In this document: in pieces, positions 14,490 through 21,126 of the stretch
How positions within the stretch are numbered: the first letter of the stretch is position 1
Layout of the letters: each line of letters starts with the position of its first letter
DNA from: a virus
DNA: 32,850 nt
Virus record (IMG/VR): IMGVR_UViG_3300045965_000135
Location: 1-32,850 of that record
Direction: 5' to 3' (one strand)
Made by a program: the position numbers and the translations under genes
The notes under the pieces: generated by a model
What the model was told of the DNA's origin: nothing
Databases searched by the model: none
Seen by the model: only the letters and a program-made list of their open reading frames with translations

Positions 14490-14663
14490 TTATTTGCCGA
14501 GCTGTTGCCGAATCACTTCCGGCACCGACACGCCTTGCTGGCGGGCTTTCTCGCAGTACACGTCGAATTGCCGTGATGGCAGCGTCACACAGACATGGAC
14601 GGACGTGTCCCGCACATCCACCGGCGGCCGGCCGGGGCGGCGCGGGGCCTCGTCGTCTTTCAT
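14490..14663 (-). CDS. Small ribbon-helix-helix-like DNA-binding protein
   Basis: A 57-residue protein with ATG 14663 overlapping the terminase stop (ATGA). The basic N-terminus (APRRPGRPP) contains an AT-hook-like GRPP. It is followed by a short strand SVHVCVTLPSRQFDVYCEK and a helix pair QQGVSVPEVIRQQLGK, the usual RHH/CopG layout. It may regulate late genes or act in packaging. The AT-rich stretch at about 14476-14496 immediately downstream could be an operator or promoter region for the capsid genes. Function inferred. Confidence 0.65.
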   Translation of the reverse strand: MKDDEAPRRPGRPPVDVRDTSVHVCVTLPSRQFDVYCEKARQQGVSVPEVIRQQLGK

Positions 14664-16285
14664 CGGCCGAGAAAGACTAACGAATACGACGGGGGCTCCG
14701 CCGGCGTCAAGGCGCCGGCCGCTACGGCATGCGTCCGGGCCACCCAGGACAACACGGCCGCCATGGCCAGATCGATCTTGTGCGGCGAGTCCGGGCGGTC
14801 CTTCTGAATCAACCAACACGGGGCCCCGTCATCGTCCCGTTCCCCGGGCAAGTCCCGGCGCCGGCTGTTCCCGATATGCCGCGTGAGCCGGGGATCGCCA
14901 TCGTGCGAGAGACTGCCATCCGCGATGGCGCTCTTGAATTGCTTGAGAGCCGCCGTCATCGGCCGCCGACGATTCGTCCACCATTCCACGATGCGTTCTG
15001 GGCCGAGCGTGGGATCGCCGGCCCAGAGCGCCAGCCACGATTGCCAGTACGGCGGATCGGCGTAGAGCCGCCAGACGGTGTACTCGCGGAACAGGCCGCG
15101 TACCACCTGATCGACGTCCTCGGCCGGCACCTGCCAGTTCTGTCGGTTCGGTGGACATTCCCACAAGCCGGCCACCCACTGATAGCCGGTCGGGACATGC
15201 GTGCAGACCAGGCCGGTGGCATCGTGGAACATCGCGCCATCCATGCCGATCGTGATGACGTCGCCGGGCCGGACGGGATTCGTCGCCGTGGCGAGCGAGT
15301 CCCACTGCATCACGTCGAACGCCTGCGAGCCGCCGCGCACCAGGCGATTGAGCCACACTCGCTCGAGGTACGCCGTATCCGCATCCGGATCCTGCCACTC
15401 GGCGGCAATCGACTCGATATCCGACCACTCGGCCGCCGCGCCGGAGGCTTCGACAATCGCCGCGCGTAATCCGTCCGGCGTGCTCACGTCATGCGCCGGG
15501 CCGGCCTCCCGGTGGAAGTAGAACAACCGGGCATCCTGCACCGTGCCGGCGTCGACCGCGCGCGCGTAGTCCATCGTGGCCTCTGCCACCGAGCCCGTCC
15601 CCGGCTCCGGCGCCGTCGTCGTCTCGAGCGTCCAGGCATCGGCGCCTCGGCGTTTCGGGATGTTGGCCAGCATCGTCCGATGCGCCCGTTGCAGCCGCGG
15701 CAACGTGAACCGGTGCGTTTCGTCGAAGTGTTGAAACGTGGTGCGCGCGCCGTCCCGCGCATCCGGCGCCGCGGCCAATGCCACGGCCTTCCCACCGCCG
15801 CGTTTTCTCAGGATGCGCTCGAGGCCGATATCGAAATCGTCGGCCAGCGTGGAGAGCTCGAGAATCACGCGTAACGCCGTGTACGCCAAATCGTCTGATT
15901 GTTCGGCCGTGTAGGCCACGAGCGGAATGTACGGATCGGTGACCGGGCCGCCGATGGGCTCGCCACCTGGCGTCCAGCCCACGCAGCGGACCGGCGCGTC
16001 CGGGTGGAGTTCACACGCCGCAATCCAGGCCGCGAGCTCCGTCTTGGCCGTGCCCTTTCGCAACGAGAGCCCCACGCGTTTGAAGCGTCGACGGCCGGCC
16101 CGTGGATGGCCCTGCGGAAACACTTCGTACATGCGGTAGATGAGCGCCTGTTTCTCGGCATCGAGCTGCACCGGTTGCCCGCGCAAATCGCCGGGGCCGA
16201 AGACCAAATTCTGTTCAATGAAATCGCAGACTTGCGGGCCGAGCGTGGGAAAGAGCGCTGCGTCTCGAGGGACCGTGAGAATCAT
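14660..16285 (-). CDS. Terminase large subunit
   Basis: A 541-residue DNA-packaging motor. The ATPase domain has a Walker A-like loop at residues 74-85 (LSLRKGTAKTEL) and Walker B at 184-189 ending in Asp188-Glu189 (TFQHFDETH). The C-terminal RNase H-type nuclease has the expected acids: Asp349 in TIGMDGAMF, Asp410 in WRLYADPPYW and Asp505 in HKIDLAMAAVLSW. The length is normal for phages of this type. The ATG 16285 overlaps the small-subunit stop (ATGA). The Walker A departs from the GKS/T consensus in the way common among HK97-like terminases. Confidence 0.93.
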   Translation of the reverse strand: MILTVPRDAALFPTLGPQVCDFIEQNLVFGPGDLRGQPVQLDAEKQALIYRMYEVFPQGHPRAGRRRFKRVGLSLRKGTAKTELAAWIAACELHPDAPVRCVGWTPGGEPIGGPVTDPYIPLVAYTAEQSDDLAYTALRVILELSTLADDFDIGLERILRKRGGGKAVALAAAPDARDGARTTFQHFDETHRFTLPRLQRAHRTMLANIPKRRGADAWTLETTTAPEPGTGSVAEATMDYARAVDAGTVQDARLFYFHREAGPAHDVSTPDGLRAAIVEASGAAAEWSDIESIAAEWQDPDADTAYLERVWLNRLVRGGSQAFDVMQWDSLATATNPVRPGDVITIGMDGAMFHDATGLVCTHVPTGYQWVAGLWECPPNRQNWQVPAEDVDQVVRGLFREYTVWRLYADPPYWQSWLALWAGDPTLGPERIVEWWTNRRRPMTAALKQFKSAIADGSLSHDGDPRLTRHIGNSRRRDLPGERDDDGAPCWLIQKDRPDSPHKIDLAMAAVLSWVARTHAVAAGALTPAEPPSYSLVFLGR

Positions 16286-16776
16286 TGAATCAACACGTTT
16301 CTCGGATCGAGCCGGGTTGAGGGGATCACCGGTTTGCGTGATTCCACTGGAGCGGCCGCCGGCGTCGGGTCCGCATCGGTCTGCCGCGCAATCAATCGCA
16401 ACTGTTTCACGATGCCTTGAAACCGCGCGATCGCGGTGAGCCGGCAGGCCGTGGTTTCGGTCGTATCGTGGGCGAGCGCCAGGGCCGTTTCTCCAAGCCT
16501 GACGAGCTCGTCATCAGAGGCATCGAGCGCAAACGTAGCCCGCACGGCTGCGCCCCACGTGGCCGGCTGCGGCGTGTCGTCCGTTGGGAGGACCGTGACG
16601 GCCGATCGATCCGGCGCTGTCCACCGTGTGTCTCGGAGCTTGCCCGCCGCCATCCACCGCTGCACCGTGCTCCGATTCACATCCAACCGCGTCGCGATCT
16701 GGAGCGGCGTCAATCCGAGCTCCGCGAGCCGCCGCGCTTCTTGCGCGACGTGCGTCCAGCGCCGTGTGCGTTGCAT
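16282..16776 (-). CDS. Terminase small subunit
   Basis: A 164-residue protein. ATG 16776 was chosen over upstream codons because GAGG lies 6 bases ahead. The N-terminal helix-turn-helix is clear: HVAQEARRLAELGLTPLQIATRLDVNRSTVQRWMAAGKL (residues about 9-48). The middle is helical (ALDASDDELVRLGETALALAHD and TAIARFQGIVKQLRLIARQ), suiting oligomerisation. It binds the packaging site and hands DNA to the large subunit. The gene is directly upstream of and overlaps the large-subunit gene. Confidence 0.8.
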   Translation of the reverse strand: MQRTRRWTHVAQEARRLAELGLTPLQIATRLDVNRSTVQRWMAAGKLRDTRWTAPDRSAVTVLPTDDTPQPATWGAAVRATFALDASDDELVRLGETALALAHDTTETTACRLTAIARFQGIVKQLRLIARQTDADPTPAAAPVESRKPVIPSTRLDPRNVLIQ

Positions 16777-16919
16777 GGTTGGCCTCGTGCAGGTCCGTGT
16801 AACCGCGTCAGATGTCAAGGAGTTACGGCGTGCATTCCTTATGCAGCCTGAAAAAGTTGACGCCGCAGGCCGGTTTCCCGACCTTCACTTGCAGACTTTT
16901 CGTGGCCCCCCACCTCACG
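16777..16919 (-). promoter_or_regulatory. Gap before terminase: possible late promoter/packaging-site region
   Basis: 143 bases without a gene, one of the few gaps in the minus-strand block. On the minus strand it contains a GNRA-capped hairpin at 16883-16868 (GGTCGG, loop GAAA, CCGGCC, with one G-T pair), a T5 run shortly downstream, and TTGACA nearer the terminase start, without a good -10. It may hold a late promoter, a weak terminator for upstream genes, or cos/pac elements. None can be proven by eye. Confidence 0.3.
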
Positions 16920-17525
16920 TCAAATCTCATGCCAACGTCCAACATCGCAGACATCACTCTGTCCAACGGGCGAGGTATCGAGCATCATCGCTTGTTCGTT
17001 TCCGTTCATGATGCGCCGCGCTTTGCGAATCAACGCGAGATAGTCCGCCAAGTAATTCACTTCGCCTTGAGGCACATGCATCAATGATGGGTAGCCATGC
17101 CGAAGAAAGCTCTTGCCACACGATGCCGAACAGAATTGCTTGAATTGCTTCTTGCTCTGGAGCTTGAACGACCATCGGCCACAATTCGGACAACACCTGA
17201 AATCCAACACAGATTTCCAACGCTGCCAGCTTTGTGCTTTCCATCGACATGTCGAAGAACAACACCCTCCTAATCGTCCTTTTGGTGAAGGCGTATAGAC
17301 AGCGCCACATTGTTCGCAAGTACGATCTGACCGAACGGGCCGAGGCTTCGGAGGTTTCGGAGTACGGCGCGGGAGTGGATGGCGTGTCTCGTCAGGATGG
17401 GAATCCTTCCAATGGGCAAATGCGCAGGCCCGACTGCAATAGTGAAAGGCATCATGCTTGCCACGAAAGCGGCGCACCACTGTTTCGCCACATCCGCGAC
17501 AGACCAGTGAGCGCAGGGAGGCCAT
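16920..17525 (-). CDS. Triple zinc-finger protein, unknown
   Basis: A 201-residue protein with ATG 17525 placed one base after the upstream TAG. Three Cys4 clusters are visible: Cys9/12/30/34, Cys70/73/88-89/93 and Cys111-112/115/132/136. Each has the C-x2-C, about 15 residues, C-x3-C spacing of treble-clef or MYND-like fingers. The linker is Pro/Arg-rich, and the C-terminus is helical (VNYLADYLALIRKARRIMNG). There is no HNH motif. The base composition looks less G+C-rich than its neighbours. It may be a DNA- or RNA-binding cofactor of packaging or a degenerate homing-endonuclease relative. Function unknown. Confidence 0.65.
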   Translation of the reverse strand: MASLRSLVCRGCGETVVRRFRGKHDAFHYCSRACAFAHWKDSHPDETRHPLPRRTPKPPKPRPVRSDRTCEQCGAVYTPSPKGRLGGCCSSTCRWKAQSWQRWKSVLDFRCCPNCGRWSFKLQSKKQFKQFCSASCGKSFLRHGYPSLMHVPQGEVNYLADYLALIRKARRIMNGNEQAMMLDTSPVGQSDVCDVGRWHEI

Positions 17526-17526
17526 G

Positions 17527-17859
17527 CTACTTCGCCACCTTGAGTTGCTCAGACAAAGTGACAATTTCAGCCGATTCCGGTAACAGCCCTGCTGACTTCG
17601 CAATCTCGAGGGTCTGTTGACCAGAGATGCCCGTTTGCCGAGCGGCCATCAGCATCATGCTAATCATGTTGTTGTGACTTGCACGCCACCGCGCGTAGGC
17701 ACCCACGGCACCGCAGGCAATCTGCACGCGGCGATACCGTTCCGGATCCTTCCCGCGATACGTCTCGAGGAATTCGCGAATCTCTTTTGCACCGGCTAAG
17801 GCCGCTTGGGCCAGGGCTTCATTCAGGACGTCGAATGTCGTTGCACTTGTTCGTGGCAT
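17527..17859 (-). CDS. Helical protein, unknown
   Basis: A 110-residue protein with GGAGGTG 7 bases before ATG 17859. It is all helical: LNEALAQAALAGAKEIREFLETYRG, then RYRRVQIACGAVGAYARWRASHNNMISMM, and a C-terminal segment (TGISGQQTLEIAKSAG) that could be a helix-turn-helix. Its position upstream of the terminase genes leaves room for a role in packaging or regulation. No family is recognised. Its start lies opposite the start of the plus-strand HicB-like gene. Confidence 0.6.
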   Translation of the reverse strand: MPRTSATTFDVLNEALAQAALAGAKEIREFLETYRGKDPERYRRVQIACGAVGAYARWRASHNNMISMMLMAARQTGISGQQTLEIAKSAGLLPESAEIVTLSEQLKVAK

Positions 17860-18065
17860 CGTTGCACCTCCAATTCCTGGAGTTCACGGCCGTCTATCAG
17901 AAAGTGCCTGAAGGCTTCATCGGATTCGTGGAGGAACTGCCGGGCGCCAATACCCAGGGCCGTACGCTCGAGGAGACCCGCGCGAATCTGCGTGAGGCCG
18001 CCGACCTGGTGCTCGAGGCGAACCGCGAGGCGGCCCAGGCTGCCCAGGGCGACGTCATCCGCTAG
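17835..18065 (+). CDS. HicB-like antitoxin without a partner toxin
   Basis: A protein of up to 76 residues on the opposite strand from its neighbours. FTAVYQKVPEGFIGFVEELPG followed by TQGRTLEETRANLREAADLVLEANRE is the HicB fold that mimics partial RNase H, and QGDVIR is a usual end for the short HicB group. The start is uncertain: ATG 17835 or, by homology of the N-terminus, TTG 17862. No HicA-like double-stranded-RNA-binding toxin lies on either side. It may be a solitary antitoxin that neutralises a host or rival toxin, or a repressor. Confidence 0.75.
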   Translation: MSLHLFVASLHLQFLEFTAVYQKVPEGFIGFVEELPGANTQGRTLEETRANLREAADLVLEANREAAQAAQGDVIR

Positions 18066-18069
18066 CCGC

Positions 18070-18192
18070 TTAATCATTCGGATCGTCGCGTTGCGTGATG
18101 ATGAACACGGCCCATCCGATCATCATGACGATCAGGAGGACGAAGACGAGGGCGAGAAGAATCTCGCGCAGCGTCCAGGCGTGAGGCGTCAC
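18070..18192 (-). CDS. Tiny single-span membrane protein
   Basis: A 40-residue protein starting at GTG 18192, which overlaps the TGA of the previous gene (GTGA). It is too short for most gene finders. One strong transmembrane helix is visible (EILLALVFVLLIVMMIGWAVFII), followed by a charged end QRDDPND. It pairs with the next entry. Such tandem tiny membrane proteins can be holin, antiholin or spanin parts. No lysis enzyme is adjacent, so that is only a suggestion. Confidence 0.6.
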   Translation of the reverse strand: MTPHAWTLREILLALVFVLLIVMMIGWAVFIITQRDDPND

Positions 18193-18317
18193 GGTACGAG
18201 TTCCGCCAGCACCCACAACGCCAGGCCCAGCGGCGTGAGCTGGACGCGGGACGCCACGCCGGCGGCCGCCATGACGAAACAGACGAGGGCAAGAATCCGC
18301 AGGATGAGCGCAATCAT
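18189..18317 (-). CDS. Tiny membrane protein, two possible helices
   Basis: A 42-residue protein with ATG 18317 overlapping the HNH stop (ATGA). Hydrophobic segments are at residues about 2-23 (MIALILRILALVCFVMAAAG) and 28-41 (LTPLGLALWVLAELV). It is coupled to the following 40-residue membrane protein. The pair lies between an HNH endonuclease and the terminase region. It is a candidate holin-like element or a membrane-acting exclusion peptide. Inferred from hydrophobicity only. Confidence 0.6.
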   Translation of the reverse strand: MIALILRILALVCFVMAAAGVASRVQLTPLGLALWVLAELVP

Positions 18318-18667
18318 CGGCGTGTCCTTCCTCGCGCCGCTTCTGCCTGGCTCTTGACGTCGTGACACGCCTTGCAGAGCGGTTGCGTGTTGGCTTCGGT
18401 ATCGGGGCCGCCTTCGGCGAGCGGCACCAGATGGTCGGCAATGGTGGCGATCGTGACACGGCCAGCCTCGAGGCACAGGACACACAGCGGCTGCTGGTCG
18501 AACAACCGGGCGCGTCTGGCCTGTAGTTGACGGCCACGGATACGAACGGGGGCGGGACGTGCGGGCCGATGCCAGGCCGGCCGGTTCGGTCGGACACCAT
18601 GCACCGGACACGGCTGCAACTGGGGACAGCGAGGCATGGCGCACGGTCGAGCTGGAGCGGTCGGCAT
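18314..18667 (-). CDS. HNH endonuclease (packaging-associated type)
   Basis: A 117-residue protein. A Cys-rich, Pro/Arg-rich N-terminus (Cys9, 14, 20) precedes the HNH domain: Cys62/Cys65 and Cys98/Cys101 bind structural zinc, with Asp78-His79 (IADHLVPLAEGG), Asn93 and His102 (CKACHDVKS) in the catalytic beta-beta-alpha motif. Small HNH proteins near terminase genes assist cos cleavage in HK97-like phages. Here two tiny membrane genes, HicB and two unknowns separate it from the terminase. ATG 18667 follows a TAG by 5 bases. Confidence 0.85.
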   Translation of the reverse strand: MPTAPARPCAMPRCPQLQPCPVHGVRPNRPAWHRPARPAPVRIRGRQLQARRARLFDQQPLCVLCLEAGRVTIATIADHLVPLAEGGPDTEANTQPLCKACHDVKSQAEAARGRTRR

Positions 18668-18672
18668 ATGTC

Positions 18673-18882
18673 CTACCCTAGCTCGTCCATTTCCGCACTC
18701 GGCGGGAGACGTTCGAGCAACACGGCAGAGACAGAAGACCATTCCCGAGGTCGGAGCACCTTTTGCGCCTCTCGGACCGCACGCGCGAAGCATGTGGCCG
18801 GTCCAGAAGCCGCAACCGTCCCTCTGTGAGTCAACGGGGCTCGGGTGTCGAATTCGAACGTGACGGCGTACCGCACGGTCAT
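18673..18882 (-). CDS. Small protein, unknown
   Basis: A 69-residue protein with ATG 18882 sharing its A with the RusA gene stop (TGATG). It begins with a beta strand (MTVRYAVTFEFDTRAP), followed by a helix (GPATCFARAVREAQKVL) and another strand (WSSVSAVLLERLPPS), an alpha/beta sandwich seen in many phage accessory proteins. No family is recognised. It is co-transcribed with RusA and HNH genes. Confidence 0.6.
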   Translation of the reverse strand: MTVRYAVTFEFDTRAPLTHRGTVAASGPATCFARAVREAQKVLRPREWSSVSAVLLERLPPSAEMDELG

Positions 18883-19343
18883 CAGAACAAGCCTTGCTGC
18901 TGAAACGGATTCGTCTCGACGACAGGTGCGATGGCATCCGGCTGCCAGATTTCAATCCGGGCCTCGGCGCGGCCGTCGGTGTAGACCTTCCACAAATCCC
19001 AATGGACGATCTGCGCATCAGACGCGAGGACGACATGCTCGAGCGAATCCCCGACAGCTCGCGCGAGCTTGTCAAGGTCGGGCGTCACCGTCGGAAACAC
19101 GCGGCGCTTCGGGACGCTCGCCGGTTTCGGCATCGCGAACCGGACCCGCACGGCCACGGGACCACGCAGCAACCCAGGATGTAGTCCCGTCACTTGCGCC
19201 TGCAACGCCGCCCGAATGTCCGCGCGCCAGGCCATCAACCGCTGCTGATTGCTGTAGCGCACGCCGCCGCGGCCATTGTTCGTCAGCGAGCCCTGCGGCG
19301 TTGCGTCGCCGTACACGGTGAACGCGCAGACGAGCGCCATCAT
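18882..19343 (-). CDS. rusA: RusA-like Holliday junction resolvase
   Basis: A 153-residue protein with ATG 19343 overlapping the upstream TGA. The RusA signature is present: FTVYGDATPQGS near the N-terminus, then TPDLDKLARAVGDSLEHVV with Asp89, Asp91 and Asp99, Asp109 in ASDAQIVHW, and Lys119. In RusA these acids bind magnesium and cut four-way junctions. Phages use it to resolve recombination intermediates before packaging. It works with the RecT and nuclease genes further upstream. The length is slightly above the E. coli protein. Confidence 0.88.
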   Translation of the reverse strand: MMALVCAFTVYGDATPQGSLTNNGRGGVRYSNQQRLMAWRADIRAALQAQVTGLHPGLLRGPVAVRVRFAMPKPASVPKRRVFPTVTPDLDKLARAVGDSLEHVVLASDAQIVHWDLWKVYTDGRAEARIEIWQPDAIAPVVETNPFQQQGLF

Positions 19344-19984
19344 CAGGGCACCGGGATCTTGTCGGCGATCCAGCCGGCCTGACTCGACCAGAGCGGCCGC
19401 CACGGATCGACGTTGACTTGGTAGATCACCAAGTTGCCATCGTTGTGCAGACGCGTCTCAACCTCCCCCTCTTTCGTGACCAAATAGCCCGCCGCGCCGG
19501 GCTCCATGGGCGGTGGGGGACCGACCGGGCCGGTGATGTTCGGCGCGAAGAAGTCCACCGTCGACCAAATGCCGACCGCAGACACAAAGAGCGCCTTGAC
19601 CTCGTCGCCATCCTGCGCGTCAATCGTCGCCTGCGGTTGCAGGCAGAACCGGATGCAGGGCACGCGCTGACCGGCCGGCCAGCCGGGCGGTTCTTCGTTG
19701 ACGAAGTCAATCGCCCAGTTCAGCGACCGGCGCGGGTAGTCCTGATCGTTCGGGTTGTCGGCGCCCGTCAGGATGTCGCCGGCGATCCGCACGATCATCC
19801 CGACCACGCCATCGGGGCAGTCGCTGTAGTCCTTCCCGAAGCGCCAGAGAATCTGATCCGGGTTCGGTACTTTGGCGTCCATCGCACCTTCGTCGTGCGC
19901 GCAGGCGTACAGCACCGCGTGCGCGAACTCGTGAATCAGATCGGCCGGGTCTTTCGCCCGGCGCACGTTGGAGTAGGGCTTCAT
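19343..19984 (-). CDS. Protein with HExxH motif, unknown
   Basis: A 213-residue protein with ATG 19984 overlapping the upstream stop (ATGA). Residues 14-26 read DLIHEFAHAVLYA, which contains HEFAH, a zinc-metallopeptidase-type HExxH inside a helix. Later parts include MIVRIAGDILTGADN, LNWAIDFVNEEPPGWPAGQRV, QDGDEVKALFVSAVGIW and a beta-rich C-terminus with WRPLWSSQAGW. I see no clear third zinc ligand or known peptidase family, so the motif may be fortuitous. The neighbourhood (DNA-binding protein, RusA) suggests a replication or recombination role instead. Confidence 0.55.
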   Translation of the reverse strand: MKPYSNVRRAKDPADLIHEFAHAVLYACAHDEGAMDAKVPNPDQILWRFGKDYSDCPDGVVGMIVRIAGDILTGADNPNDQDYPRRSLNWAIDFVNEEPPGWPAGQRVPCIRFCLQPQATIDAQDGDEVKALFVSAVGIWSTVDFFAPNITGPVGPPPPMEPGAAGYLVTKEGEVETRLHNDGNLVIYQVNVDPWRPLWSSQAGWIADKIPVP

Positions 19985-21126
19985 GTCGTTGCCTCCAATT
20001 CATCGTGGGGCGGGACCATGGGCAGGCTGCGAATGCGCCGCAACCGCGCCAACTCCTCGCGCCGCAGCTGCTGCCGGAAAGCCAGCGTGCAATCGGGACA
20101 GCGGGCCGGCAGGCCACGCCGCGGGACGACCTGTTTCCGCGTCGCGCACGGCGTGCGCGCGTCGACGCCCACGCAGGCGACGCGCTCAGGTATTACGGGC
20201 GGCTTGCCTCGTCCGCCCACGGCAGCCCCTCTGTGTCCGGCCTCGCGCGCGGTGTTGCGTGCACGACGCGCGCGTCCAGCGGGCTCTGACTGAACCCGCT
20301 CGCCAGTGCTGCTCCCCGTCCGGTGCTCCACCGCCTCGCGCATCATGCCCATGAACCACGCCTGGTCCACCCGATCGAGCCGAAAGCTCGATGGGTTCTG
20401 GAGCAGGAACGCGGCAACGTCGGCCTCCTGAAATTCATAGCGGTCATGCTCATGGGGATTCGTCAGATAGCGGCCCTTCAGCCGACCGCTACGCCACCAG
20501 GCGACGATCTGCCGGTGGTCCACGCCGAGCGCCTGTTCGAGCTGCCACATCGTCAGGCCGTTCGGCTGGATGCGCCGGCTGATCTGCAGGCGCTTCAAGC
20601 GCACGATGATCGCGGTGATCGTGCGCCGCCGCAGTTGCTTGGCCATCCAGTTCGGCGTATGCACACCGGCCCACTCGCGGAGGAACGCATCTTCGGCTTT
20701 CGTCCACGGCTGCTCTTTCGTGCGGCAGAGGCCGAGCAGCTGCGCCCGGTGACTGATGACCCACTTCTCCCAGCCCGGAAAGAACCGCTTCGCGATCGCC
20801 GTCGCGTTGTGGTTGTAGTGGTCGAGGAGAATCTGATCGCGCTCAGGGGTCCAGACGTACTTGCGGCGGCCGTCCCACAGTTTCTTGCCGCGAACGACCG
20901 GCCGGCACTTCGCGCAGTGCTTCGCGCCGACGTGCCCGATGAAATCCTGGCGGCAGTCGGGGTTCTTGCAGATGTGCGTCACCTTCGGATGCTTCTCGCT
21001 GGTGACCGTGAGCCGCAGGCTGCCGCAGCGACGACACTGCGCCGGCGCATGGCCGCGGATCCCGAGCGCCGAATTCTCCGACGTCGAGCGCCAGCCGCAG
21101 GCACAGGTCCAGACGAACTGGCTCAT
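19981..21126 (-). CDS. Zinc-ribbon and double SANT/Myb-like DNA-binding protein
   Basis: A 381-residue, multi-domain DNA-binding protein. Cys8/10/31/34 and Cys53/58/71/74 form two zinc ribbons. Residues 91-133 (VWTPERDQILLDHYNHNATAIAKRF) and 141-182 (WTKAEDAFLREWAGVHTPNWMAKQL) look like tandem SANT/Myb-type helix-turn-helix units. Residues 190-220 (LTMWQLEQALGVDHRQIVAWWRSGRLKG) look like a MerR/excisionase-type helix-turn-helix. A C-terminal Cys318/327/343/346 set may bind a third zinc. It is probably a transcription or replication regulator. The combination is unusual for a phage protein. Confidence 0.7.
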   Translation of the reverse strand: MSQFVWTCACGWRSTSENSALGIRGHAPAQCRRCGSLRLTVTSEKHPKVTHICKNPDCRQDFIGHVGAKHCAKCRPVVRGKKLWDGRRKYVWTPERDQILLDHYNHNATAIAKRFFPGWEKWVISHRAQLLGLCRTKEQPWTKAEDAFLREWAGVHTPNWMAKQLRRRTITAIIVRLKRLQISRRIQPNGLTMWQLEQALGVDHRQIVAWWRSGRLKGRYLTNPHEHDRYEFQEADVAAFLLQNPSSFRLDRVDQAWFMGMMREAVEHRTGSSTGERVQSEPAGRARRARNTAREAGHRGAAVGGRGKPPVIPERVACVGVDARTPCATRKQVVPRRGLPARCPDCTLAFRQQLRREELARLRRIRSLPMVPPHDELEATT

